NCBI GenBank assembly: GCA_031274385.1
Contig: JAISQH010000636.1
Location: 1 to 9,010 of the forward strand
Origin: Planctomycetaceae bacterium
GTDB lineage: Bacteria; Planctomycetota; Planctomycetia; Pirellulales; Thermoguttaceae
Length of the DNA: 9,010 bases
Direction: 5' to 3'
Of this stretch, positions 1-7,130 are shown one piece after another; position 1 is the stretch's first letter; each line of letters opens with the position of its first letter. The notes under the pieces are model-generated. The model was not told where the DNA came from, did no database searches, and saw nothing but the letters and a program-made list of their open reading frames with translations. The position numbers and the translations under genes are program-made.

Positions 1-487
1 ACCAATACAGCCCAATAATTGTTTTGGCATCTTTAATCTGACCGTCGGTAATCATTTGAAGTGCCTGCGGAAGATCAACAATTAACGTTTCAATCTTTTC
101 CCCATCTTCCATCGCCGTCGGACCGGGAATCAAATCGGTTGCTTTGAAAAGTTGCATTTCTTCCCGAACAAAACCGGGCGATGCGAAAAACGTCATAATT
201 AATGTCATTGTTTTCGCTGTATAACCGGTTTCTTCGATCAATTCGCGGCGTGCAGTTGAGAGCGGTTGTTCGTTTGGTTCCAATGTTCCCGCCGGAAGTT
301 CGATGAGTGTTTCGTCCACCGCAACCCGCTGCTGCCGAATCAACACAAGACGCCCGTCATCAAGAATCGGCAAAATCACCACCGCTCCCGGATGGATCAC
401 AACATGCCGCTCCAACGACAAACCACTCCGACCAGTAATCATCTTTTTGACTACCTTGAAAATCCGACTCGTAAAAAGTGTTTCCAT
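1..487 (-). CDS. NUDIX hydrolase, ADP-ribose pyrophosphatase type (3' end outside window)
   Basis: Translating the minus strand from the ATG at 487 gives 162 residues with no stop before the window edge, so the C-terminus is missing. A perfect Nudix box (G-x5-E-x7-REUxEExGU) lies at residues 67-89: GTLEPNE followed by RRELIEETGY. It is preceded by ELPAG and followed by FASPGF, both typical of the ADP-ribose pyrophosphatase (NudF/YqiE-like) branch, which hydrolyses ADP-ribose to AMP and ribose 5-phosphate using Mg2+ held by the box glutamates. Family members are about 180-210 residues, so perhaps 20-45 residues are lost at the edge. The gene starts 21 bp after the stop of the membrane-protein gene on the same strand, which suggests co-transcription. 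No Shine-Dalgarno sequence precedes the ATG. The family is certain; the exact substrate is inferred from the flanking motifs. Confidence 0.92.
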   Translation of the reverse strand, partial: METLFTSRIFKVVKKMITGRSGLSLERHVVIHPGAVVILPILDDGRLVLIRQQRVAVDETLIELPAGTLEPNEQPLSTARRELIEETGYTAKTMTLIMTFFASPGFVREEMQLFKATDLIPGPTAMEDGEKIETLIVDLPQALQMITDGQIKDAKTIIGLYW

Positions 488-508
488 AAAAATGAAAATG
501 GAAAATGA

Positions 509-1195
509 TTACCGAAAAAGATCCGCTTCAATATGATACGGTAATTCTCCGTAACGAAATTCCGGGTTAATGTACAATTCGCCGCCGATATGAACCGCAC
601 GTGTTCGGAACGGAACCCGCAAATCACCGGCACAATGAATACTGTTCATGTCAAACGGATTCTGTTCAGGCGAACAGAATTTACAATGAGCAACAGTTCG
701 AACCAACATAAAATTCTGTATCCCGGCAAGTTGACGTCCCGGATACATGAAACCGCGAACATAAATTTTCCGGTTGTCTTTGGCAATCTCCAAAATATGG
801 GCGGGTAATTTATTGGTTGACGGATCGGGACGAAGTTCCAAAAAATCAACGGCAGTATAACCGTAAGGAATACTGAAATAATAATTCCAGATTCCCCAAC
901 CAGCCGCACCTAATCCAATGACAAGCGAAAAAGCAATCCCTGCCAGTGCAAAATACCGCCCTGTGTAATCGAACGGACACGAAAGAATTTTGTAAAGCCC
1001 CAAAAGTCCGCAAACCGCTCCAAATAACGGGCAAATCACAAACCAATGACTCAAAAACATTAACGGCGTAAAAAGTGAGAAGAAAAAAGCAAGGATTGCC
1101 AACAGGCTGATCGCCCGATAACCAACCGTAATGCCGGTCGAACCAATCTCCTCTTTCGAAACGGTACTCAGTGTCTGATCAAATTCCTGTGACAT
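509..1195 (-). CDS. Membrane-anchored protein with a C-terminal DUF3299-like domain, function unknown
   Basis: This 228-residue protein has a hydrophilic N-terminus, then about three hydrophobic segments: AISLLAILAFFFSLF, a following FVICPLFGAVCGLLGLY stretch, and FALAGIAFSLVIGLGAAG. The arrangement resembles DUF4190-type small membrane modules. A soluble C-terminal part of about 120 residues follows. It contains KIYVRGFMYPGRQ and a Cys-rich patch (CKFCSPEQNPF, then one more Cys), and ends in a beta-rich segment (YHIEADLF). The VRGFMYPG...FMLVR pattern recalls planctomycete DUF3299-like proteins, an assignment from memory. An upstream TTG at 1204 extends the frame, but the ATG at 1195 is the more natural start. 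No Shine-Dalgarno is visible at either. It is likely the first gene of an operon with the NUDIX gene. The role is unknown; the Cys pair could bind a metal or form a disulfide. Confidence 0.8.
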   Translation of the reverse strand: MSQEFDQTLSTVSKEEIGSTGITVGYRAISLLAILAFFFSLFTPLMFLSHWFVICPLFGAVCGLLGLYKILSCPFDYTGRYFALAGIAFSLVIGLGAAGWGIWNYYFSIPYGYTAVDFLELRPDPSTNKLPAHILEIAKDNRKIYVRGFMYPGRQLAGIQNFMLVRTVAHCKFCSPEQNPFDMNSIHCAGDLRVPFRTRAVHIGGELYINPEFRYGELPYHIEADLFR

Positions 1196-1293
1196 ATATA
1201 ACAAATAAACGAATGTCCAAATTTTGGAGTTTTTAAAATCACAGCCACGACAAATAAGGATACCATCATCTTACCCATTGAGCAAGAGGAACA

Positions 1294-1333
1294 TAAAAAG
1301 ATTATCCGTTTCCCCAGATTGTTAATCTTTTTA
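1294..1333. repeat. 11-bp perfect inverted repeat upstream of the Cas12b remnant
   Basis: TAAAAAGATTA at 1294-1304 is the exact reverse complement of TAATCTTTTTA at 1323-1333, with an 18-nt loop between. The A-rich left arm and T-rich right arm give it the look of a weak bidirectional terminator, but the stem has only one G-C pair. The right arm overlaps the -35 element of the candidate promoter at 1319-1347, so an operator role is equally possible. Confidence 0.6.
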
Positions 1334-1347
1334 AAACAAGGTAGAAT
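1319..1347 (+). promoter_or_regulatory. Candidate sigma70-type promoter for the Cas12b remnant
   Basis: TTGTTA (1319-1324) and TAGAAT (1342-1347) are separated by exactly 17 bp. Transcription would begin near 1354, inside the longest reading frame. That would favour the ATG at 1405 as the real start, and the encoded sequence from there (MSKVKKTTQRAYTLRL) fits how I remember related Cas12b proteins beginning. The alternative start at 1348 has an AAGG six bases upstream, so the evidence is mixed. Confidence 0.35.
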
Positions 1348-2043
1348 ATGAAACTATTATCCTTTTCATCTGATTTCCATAAAAATCAAACCCATTCAAA
1401 AAAAATGAGTAAAGTTAAAAAAACAACACAGAGAGCGTACACACTACGTCTTAACGGAACAGACGAAAACGACCAAACTTGGCGTGACCATCTCTTGCAA
1501 ACACATCTGATCACCAATCTTGGTGCAAAAATTTTCGGCGATTTTCTGCTGACGTTTTGTGGCGGTATTGATTACAACCTTGCCGAGCAATACGCAGGCA
1601 AAAAGGAAATGGGAACTCTCCAAGACCGCCGAATCATTCTCGCTTTGTCTTGGTTATCTGTGGAAGACAAAGCCGGTGCGCCGGAAGAAAAATATCATGT
1701 TAAACCGGAAGAAACAGAAACCGCGTTACGCAAAATCCTTAAAGAACGCGGTTTAAAACAAACGGAAATCAACTCTTGGTGTGACGATTGCCGCAACTCC
1801 ATCAACGCCGCAATCCGTGACGATGCTGTTTGGGTCAATCGTTCCCGCATGTTTGATGATCTATGCAAAGAGTGGAAATTGGAAAGGAATCTTTGTGAAA
1901 TGAAATATGGGATTTTCTCGCATGTGATGTGGTTCAATATAAAATTATCAAACCGGAACAATACATTTTACCTGCCCCTAGAAAGGAGAAAAAACAAAAG
2001 GAGGAGAATGGCGATAATCAAGAAAGTAAAGGAGCCTCTATAA
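1348..2043 (+). pseudogene. cas12b: Cas12b (C2c1) effector, N-terminal fragment, frameshifted
   Basis: This is the N-terminal part of a type V-B CRISPR effector. The stretch after Met20 (QRAYTLRLNG...WRDHLLQTHLITNLGAKIFGDFLLT) matches the WED/OBD beginning of Cas12b, where a beta strand is followed by a 'lWxtHexxNxG' helix; BhCas12b has a similar RSFILKIEP...LWKTHEVLNHG. The segment RRIILALSWLSVED and INAAIRDDAVWVNRSRMFDDL resembles planctomycete Cas12b proteins I recall. Homology holds to about nt 1890. The frame then leaves the family sequence, and the last ~45 residues before the TAA at 2041 look like read-through of the wrong frame. The family sequence resumes in another frame from about nt 1899 (NEIWDFLACDVVQYK). 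The Met20 codon at 1405 is the likelier start. Family assignment is strong. Whether the break is a mutation, a sequencing error or a recoding site cannot be told from here. Confidence 0.82.
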
Positions 2044-3053
2044 AACAAGAAAAAACAAAAGAAATGTCAAAAGCCGCCTTGAACTGGTTATCAAAACGGC
2101 TTGGCAGTGGTACGGGGTCTGATTTTTCAAAGATTTCCAACAACTTAAATTGCTTTTTAGAATGGTGTTCTTCAAATCAAAAAAAATTACCAAAACTCTC
2201 CGGTGGGAAATTCAAACAGTTGCTTGATGAGTCTAAGTTGAGTTTTCAATTTGATAAAAGTGGTAAAGGTGTGAATAGCATACTTAACAGGTTGAAGGAA
2301 GCGAATTCTATTTCACAGGAAGATGTTGAAAAATTACTGCAGGCGACAAAAAAAGCATACGACGATGCAAAAAAGAAAATCGGCGGTAAAGGAATTCGTC
2401 CTTACGCACAAAAAATCAGGGAAAAAGTAGAATCAGCAACCGGTTTTTATTACGTTCAAAAAACAAAAAGCAAAAACGAAGAAGATAAAGGCAATGACGC
2501 CGGTTGTAAATTATTCAGCGTTATGCTTGACCATGCTGCGCGAAGAATCATTTCGCGGCTTTCCTGGATCAAAAATGCGGAGGCAAAACGTACGGAATTT
2601 GAAGAGAATTTGAAAAAACTGGATGAAGTTCCAAGTGAAGTAAAGCAGTTATTGGACGACTACTGTGCGGACAGAAAAGATTTCTCTAATGCCGATGACG
2701 AATACCGAATTCGTAGAGCAGCACTCAGCGGTTGGGAGGAAGTTTTGAAATCATGGAAAAAATGTACAAGTAAAGAAGAACGAATTGATTCTGCAAAAAA
2801 ATTGCAAGATCAAATTGAAAAATTCGCATTGCTTGTGAATGTGAAAGATCATCAATTTCTTCCAAAAGAGGAGTTGGATGCGATTAAAAGTGGTGACAAA
2901 ATTAACGTCTGGCGTGACATTTCCTGTGACCCGCTCACCAAAGGAAAATGGTTGTACACCAAAAATTACTGGAATAATGTCGAACAACGAGTTTGCGACA
3001 AGTTACAGAAATATAACGAAGAGATTCTCGACAAACTGGAATCTCCGTTTTGA
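1929..3053 (+). pseudogene. cas12b: Cas12b (C2c1) effector, REC lobe fused to C-terminal tail, RuvC/Nuc deleted
   Basis: This frame is open from 1899; GTG at 1929 and ATG at 2064 are possible restarts, neither with a close Shine-Dalgarno. It carries 374 residues that continue Cas12b. Family-like segments are LNWLSKRLGSGTGSDFSKI, VMLDHAARRIISRLSWIKNA, and EYRIRRAALSGWEEVLKSW, the last matching EYRLSKRGLRGWREIIQKW of BhCas12b: the REC lobe. After about residue 300 (KLQDQIEKFALLVN) the sequence jumps to the extreme C-terminus: FLPKEELDA, then VWRDIS...GKW, then KNYWNNVEQRV. This aligns with LMRDPSG...NW...KEFWSMVNQRI of AacCas12b. All three RuvC motifs (IDLG, ED-L, HADINAA), the bridge helix and the Nuc domain are missing, a loss of several hundred residues relative to the usual 1,100-1,300. 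The fragment cannot cut DNA. It sits convergent to carA, with no adaptation genes or array nearby. It is most likely a relic; a residual binding role is speculative. Confidence 0.82.
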
Positions 3054-3137
3054 TAATTTGTTGTAAAAATTGCAAGTATTTCGGATGTTGCGGAATCACG
3101 AAGCATTTTTTGAGAGATACCCTTCAAATATTTTGGG

Positions 3138-4256
3138 CTATATTTTTTTCCCGAATAAAAATTCTTCGAACAGATAGGCGGCGTCGTGTGGACCTGCGGC
3201 GGCTTCCGGGTGGTATTGCACTGAAAAGATCGGCAACTCCCGATGGCGTAAACCTTCAACAGTTCCATCGTTCAAGTTAATGCGCGATACTTCGACATTG
3301 TTTGGCAACGTGTCGGGATTGATGCAAAAACTGTGATTTTGCGAAGTGATTTCGACTTGCCCTGTTGTTTTATTGAGTACCGGTTGGTTGGCACCGCGAT
3401 GACCAAATTTCATTTTGTAAGTTGTTGCGCCAAACGCTCTTGCAAGAAGTTGATGACCGAGACAGATTCCGAATAGCGGTAGTTTACCGATGAGTTTTTG
3501 CATTTCCGTAACAACCGAACCAAGCCGCGCCGGATCACCGGGACCATTCGAAAATACAACACCGTCCGGTTGCATTTCGAGTAATTCTTCGGCAGTTGTA
3601 AAAGCAGGAACCACAAAAACTCGCGAACCCATCGAAACTAATGACCGCAAAATATTTTGTTTGACTCCAAAATCATAAACAGCAATTTTTTTCAAACCAT
3701 TGGGAACATCGTTGTATAAATCCGATGTCCAGGGACACGGTTCTGTCCATTCAAACGGTTTGGCGGTAGTGAGTTGTCCGACAAGATCAATGTCTTCCAG
3801 ATGCGGAGAATCCTTAGCTTTTTGAATCAATTCCGCCGGCTCCCAATCTCCCGAAGCAATCACACCGCGCAACAAACCGCGATCTCTAAGATGTTTGGTA
3901 AGTGATCGAGTGTCAATATCGGTAAGAGCGACAATTTGGTTCCGTTTCAAAAAATCATCAAGACTTTCTGTTGCCCGCCAATTGGAAACCCGGCGCGAGA
4001 TTTCACGCATCAAAAGTCCCTGAATTTTTGGTTTCAGCGATTCGTGATCTTCGTCGTTGAATCCGGTGTTGCCGATCTGCGGCGCCGTCATCGCAACAAT
4101 TTGACCAGCGTAGGACATGTCCGAAATCACTTCCTGATATCCGGTCATCGACGTGTTGAAAACAACTTCGCCTGTGGAAAAACCATCGAGTCCGACAGAA
4201 AAGCCGGAAAAACAACGACCATCTTCCAAAGCAAGCATTCCGGGTGTTCGTTTCAT
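3138..4256 (-). CDS. carA: Carbamoyl-phosphate synthase small (glutaminase) subunit
   Basis: CarA hydrolyses glutamine and passes ammonia to CarB for carbamoyl phosphate, the precursor of pyrimidines and arginine. From the ATG at 4256 the product is 372 residues, the normal family length. The N-terminal CPSase domain has the typical GEVVFNTSMTGYQE and TDIDTRSLTKHLR blocks. The C-terminal class I glutamine amidotransferase domain has FSNGPGDP, the nucleophile Cys265 in GICLGHQLLA, and the His349/Glu351 pair in QYHPEAAAGPHD, all close to the E. coli positions as I recall them. The frame extends 23 codons upstream to 4325, but those residues are basic and unlike CarA, so 4256 is preferred. carB is not in the window. 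The stop is 84 bp from the end of the Cas12b remnant, convergently, with no clear terminator between. The gene appears intact and functional. Confidence 0.97.
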   Translation of the reverse strand: MKRTPGMLALEDGRCFSGFSVGLDGFSTGEVVFNTSMTGYQEVISDMSYAGQIVAMTAPQIGNTGFNDEDHESLKPKIQGLLMREISRRVSNWRATESLDDFLKRNQIVALTDIDTRSLTKHLRDRGLLRGVIASGDWEPAELIQKAKDSPHLEDIDLVGQLTTAKPFEWTEPCPWTSDLYNDVPNGLKKIAVYDFGVKQNILRSLVSMGSRVFVVPAFTTAEELLEMQPDGVVFSNGPGDPARLGSVVTEMQKLIGKLPLFGICLGHQLLARAFGATTYKMKFGHRGANQPVLNKTTGQVEITSQNHSFCINPDTLPNNVEVSRINLNDGTVEGLRHRELPIFSVQYHPEAAAGPHDAAYLFEEFLFGKKI

Positions 4257-4596
4257 CGGTTCGAATTTGTCATAAAATCGAAATTTCAACAGGCAACATC
4301 TTATCAACTTTCGTTTGCCTTGCAATACATTCTTAATGCACGTTTTGCGCCAAGATCAAAATCTGAAGGTTCAGTATCGGTAACTCGTTGTATCAACACT
4401 ATTTATATTCAATATTCCTTTTTCAAAACAGCCGGAAAGAGTCTTTTCAAAGACAGTTTTGTCTTGGCATGTTCCAAAAACAACATTTTTGTCGTCGTTC
4501 TAACGGATGTAAAATAAGTAATATTTTATAATAAATCACAAATAGGTCATATAGGCAAGATAAGTTTTCGGTAAATTTTAACAACGGACAGATTTG
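4257..4596. other. 340-bp spacer between rhaA and carA
   Basis: Both flanking genes read on the minus strand, so this spacer should hold the rhaA terminator and carA promoter. I see no strong hairpin with a T-run after rhaA. An AT-rich patch around 4515-4560 reads on the minus strand as TTGCCT, then TATTAT 19 bases later, a poor promoter match. A plus-strand open frame covers the region but is mostly antisense to carA and has no recognisable protein features. No conserved riboswitch or leader peptide was recognised by eye. Confidence 0.5.
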
Positions 4597-5856
4597 TCAG
4601 TTGCGTTTCGACAAGACATCACGTTCATATTTTTTCACGGTGTCAATCCACGCCATGCCGACCGGAACGTTATTCATTTCGCAGTATTGATCCCAAATGG
4701 AACCGAACGGCAATGTTTTGAGTTCTTCGAGAACCGCCAAGCGCCGGGCGTAATCACCTTCCAGTTCCCATTTCCGCAGTTGGTCAATCGGTTCAAGCAA
4801 CGCAGCAAGCAAACTTTTGAGCATTGCCCGTGTGCCGATTGTCCAAGCGGCGATCCGGTTGAGAGTTGCGTCAAAGAAGTCGAGACCGATGTGGGTTCGT
4901 CCCAATAAATTGTTACGAACCAATTCTTCCGAAATTGACCGTAAATCGTCGTTCCAGATGACAACGTGATCACTGTCCCAGCGAACAGGACGACTGACAT
5001 GGAGCAAAAATTCCTTGACGAAAAGCGAACAGGAAGTCAGTTTATCGGCAATTCCTTCGGTCGGATGAAAATGACCGGCATCAAGACAGAGCAATTTATT
5101 GTTTTGCGCGGCGTAACCCATGAAAAATTCATGAGATCCGACAACATAAGTTTCGCTGCCGATTCCGAACAATTTACTTTCTACGGCATCAAGTTCGTGG
5201 CGCGGATTGATTTTTTCGGCGAAAATTTCGTCGAGTGATTCTTTCATTCGGCGGCGCGGAGCCAGCCGGTCAACCGGAAGGTCTTTGAAACCGTCCGGCA
5301 TCCAAAAATTGACAACAGAAGGCGTACGAAGTTTTTTGCCCATTTCCTCAGCGATTTTCCGGCAGGCAATTCCATGACGTACCCAAAACTGGCGAATTTT
5401 TTTGTTGGCATGGGAAATTGTAAATCCTTCTGAAGCAAGAGGATGAGAAAAATAAGTCGGATTAAAATCAAGACCTAAACCATTGGTTTTCGCCCAATCA
5501 ATCCAACCGCGAAAATGTTCGGGGCTGATTTCGTCTCGTTCGACTTTTTTTCCGCCGTTTTCCAGATAAATTGCGTGAAGATTGAATCGGTGTTTGCCGG
5601 GAATCAAACGAAATGCCTGCTCCGCATCTTGCCGTAATTCCTCTGGAGTTCGGGCTTTACCGGGATAATTTCCCGTTGCCAAAATGCCGCCGCCGGTCAA
5701 TCCTGCTGCGGATTCAAAACCGCCGACATCGTCACCTTGCCAACAATGGAGCGATATTTTGATCTCCGCCAGTTTTGCCAAACTCTTTTCGACATGAACA
5801 CCGATTTCGGCATAACGCTCCTTAGCCAGTTCGAAAGCCTGTTGAGTTGAAATCAT
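4597..5856 (-). CDS. rhaA: L-rhamnose isomerase
   Basis: RhaA converts L-rhamnose to L-rhamnulose, the first step of rhamnose breakdown, in the cytoplasm with Mn2+ or similar metals. The product is 419 residues, the same as the E. coli enzyme, and colinear with it. The family signature SLHCWQGDDVGGFE is at residues 35-48. Metal ligands are all present at a constant offset from the E. coli numbering I remember: Glu226, Asp259, His262, His286, Asp294, Asp296 and Asp326, in motifs LCLDAGHFHPTEG, LLHVSRPVRWDSDH and GLDFFDA. The start at 5856 is supported by an AAGGAA seven bases upstream. Rhamnulokinase, aldolase and transporter genes are not in view, so the pathway must be scattered or lie outside the window. 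A divergent small lipoprotein gene starts about 115 bp upstream. Nothing suggests damage. Confidence 0.97.
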   Translation of the reverse strand: MISTQQAFELAKERYAEIGVHVEKSLAKLAEIKISLHCWQGDDVGGFESAAGLTGGGILATGNYPGKARTPEELRQDAEQAFRLIPGKHRFNLHAIYLENGGKKVERDEISPEHFRGWIDWAKTNGLGLDFNPTYFSHPLASEGFTISHANKKIRQFWVRHGIACRKIAEEMGKKLRTPSVVNFWMPDGFKDLPVDRLAPRRRMKESLDEIFAEKINPRHELDAVESKLFGIGSETYVVGSHEFFMGYAAQNNKLLCLDAGHFHPTEGIADKLTSCSLFVKEFLLHVSRPVRWDSDHVVIWNDDLRSISEELVRNNLLGRTHIGLDFFDATLNRIAAWTIGTRAMLKSLLAALLEPIDQLRKWELEGDYARRLAVLEELKTLPFGSIWDQYCEMNNVPVGMAWIDTVKKYERDVLSKRN

Positions 5857-5863
5857 TTTACGG

Positions 5864-5869
5864 TTCCTT
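5864..5869 (-). promoter_or_regulatory. Ribosome binding site of rhaA
   Basis: On the minus strand AAGGAA lies seven bases before the rhaA ATG. It is one of the few clear Shine-Dalgarno sequences in the window and fixes the start at 5856. Confidence 0.7.
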
Positions 5870-5971
5870 AAAATAAAATTAAACTTTTCTAACGATTTTG
5901 ACGATATTAATGGTTAGCCTTGAATAAATAAAGTGTCGGTCAATTAAAATGGTCTGCCATTACTCGGTTTG

Positions 5972-6199
5972 ATGGAAAACATGTCTTTACTTCAAAAACG
6001 TTTTATTGGAATCAGTCTTTGTGCCGCGTTACTTTGCCCGATGTTGGCTGCCGGTTGTGCCTCGAAATCGAAGCAAACTCCAACGAATGTCTTTTCGCTT
6101 CCTAAATGGAAAAAGGAAGAATCCGGCAGGGTTAAAAAAGACCCCGATATTCCCGTTACAATGAGCGAAGCCATGATGTTACCGCGAAATGATTTTTAA
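5972..6199 (+). CDS. Small predicted lipoprotein, function unknown
   Basis: A 75-residue protein has a charged N-terminus (QKR), a hydrophobic core (FIGISLCAALLCPML) and a lipobox LAAGC, predicting cleavage before Cys and lipid attachment. The mature part is only about 47 residues, rich in Lys, Glu and Pro, with no recognised domain, and ends SEAMMLPRNDF. The ATG at 5972 is used here; the ATG at 5981 (MSLLQKRF) would also give a good signal peptide, and a TTG at 5969 is less likely. No Shine-Dalgarno is visible. The gene is divergent from rhaA, and its TAA is immediately followed by the stop of the convergent flavoprotein gene, with no base between. A coding role rests mainly on the signal peptide and lipobox; no family was recognised. 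Confidence 0.65.
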   Translation: MENMSLLQKRFIGISLCAALLCPMLAAGCASKSKQTPTNVFSLPKWKKEESGRVKKDPDIPVTMSEAMMLPRNDF

Positions 6200-6883
6200 T
6201 TATTGAACAAATGCTGCCAATTCGGCAATTCTTTTACCGAGATTTTTAGCGGTATTTTGACCTGATTCATCTTCGGCGATGCTATCTTTTTGGCTCCAAA
6301 GTGTTGCTCCCCAATGAGATGTTGGTGCGCTGTCAACGGCGAGAATCATTTGCTGAGTCAACATGGAATTGGCGAGAGCGTGAAGCAGGGTTTCCTGACC
6401 GCCGTTTCGTGCTGCTCCGACAACAACGCCGCCGAAAATTTTATTTCTGAGTCCCCATGTCCGTTTGATCGGCATCAATCGGTCGATAAGTGCAACACAT
6501 CGAGTTGAGGGAAGACCGAAATAGACCGGCGTGGCAAGGACAAGACCGATACAATTCGGTGCGGAAATTTTTGTAAGAATTTCGTCCAAATCATCTTTGG
6601 GTTGTTCGGCACCTACAACCGGAATCCCGATATTCAGCGGAGCAAGTTCAATGAGTTCCGTTTCCAGATTCGGATCGGCAAGCGTAACATTTTCCAGAAC
6701 AATTTTCAGTGCATCCGCACAGGTTTTACCGGTACGATGACTTGTGTTGATACCGATGACGTTACGTTTTTTTGCCGCAACATCCTGAGCGGAAACCGAT
6801 GCCGCAACAGCTGTTGCGGCGGTAACGCCGGTCAATGTGACTGCGGCGTTTCTTAAAAATTCACGGCGTTGGTTTGTTGACAT
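6200..6883 (-). CDS. Tat-exported NADPH-dependent FMN reductase-like flavoprotein
   Basis: The 227-residue product begins with a twin-arginine signal (RREFLR at residues 6-11, then an Ala/Thr/Val-rich core ending in SVSAQ), so it should be folded with its cofactor in the cytoplasm and then exported. The mature part is a flavodoxin-like fold of the NADPH-dependent FMN reductase type: a phosphate-loop-like GINTSHRTGKT at about residues 44-54, ATPVYFGLPS near residue 117, and the strand-loop GGVVVGAARNGGQET. These match the FMN-binding loops of the family as I know them. Its electron donor, acceptor and substrate are unknown; family members include quinone and chromate reductases. The ATG at 6883 is the natural start, giving a complete Tat signal, but no Shine-Dalgarno precedes it. 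The gene stands alone, with a repeat-rich spacer upstream. Confidence 0.85.
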   Translation of the reverse strand: MSTNQRREFLRNAAVTLTGVTAATAVAASVSAQDVAAKKRNVIGINTSHRTGKTCADALKIVLENVTLADPNLETELIELAPLNIGIPVVGAEQPKDDLDEILTKISAPNCIGLVLATPVYFGLPSTRCVALIDRLMPIKRTWGLRNKIFGGVVVGAARNGGQETLLHALANSMLTQQMILAVDSAPTSHWGATLWSQKDSIAEDESGQNTAKNLGKRIAELAAFVQ

Positions 6884-6906
6884 AATTAGTTGTGGGTTGG
6901 GTCATT

Positions 6907-6967
6907 AAGGAAACTTCTCAAAATTAATTTTAACTGCAAAAGGCATAAAATTTCACGAAAAAGACAA
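6907..6967 (+). repeat. Dispersed element, degenerate copy A
   Basis: Two blocks, AAGGAAACTTCTCAAAA at 6907-6923 and AAATTTCACGAAAAAGACAA at 6948-6967, recur with one or two mismatches each at 7132-7148 and 7173-7192, with the same 41-bp offset. The DNA between the blocks has diverged. This collinearity points to a duplicated element rather than chance. Confidence 0.6.
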
Positions 6968-7130
6968 ACGAAGAATAATTTACAACAATTTTGAATAGGC
7001 AAAATTATACCGAACAAGTTTTTTTTTCCAATAACCCGGAATGATTTTCCAAAAAGAATTGTAAAGACGGCATGATTATTTGCTGATGTTGAATGAAATT
7101 GTTCTGCCTTTTTTCGTAACCGTTCAATCT

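Noticed and set aside
1897..1935. Programmed -1 frameshift producing a fused Cas12b product
   Set aside because: No slippery heptamer or following stem structure was seen in the usable overlap; a one-base deletion is simpler.
3054..3137. Shared bidirectional terminator between the Cas12b remnant and carA
   Set aside because: The spacer has T-rich stretches but no stem of useful length that I could pair by eye.
4257..4325. Longer carA start at 4325
   Set aside because: The extra 23 residues are basic and unlike CarA N-termini; the ATG at 4256 gives the normal family length and catalytic-residue positions.
3936..4517. Plus-strand open frame of 193 codons
   Set aside because: Its first half is antisense to the strongly supported carA; the product shows no domain, signal or low-complexity logic, and no ribosome binding site precedes it.
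5898..5926. Promoter for the small lipoprotein (TTGACG with a 17-bp spacer)
   Set aside because: The -35 is good, but the hexamer at the right distance, TGAATA, is a poor -10, so I do not annotate it.
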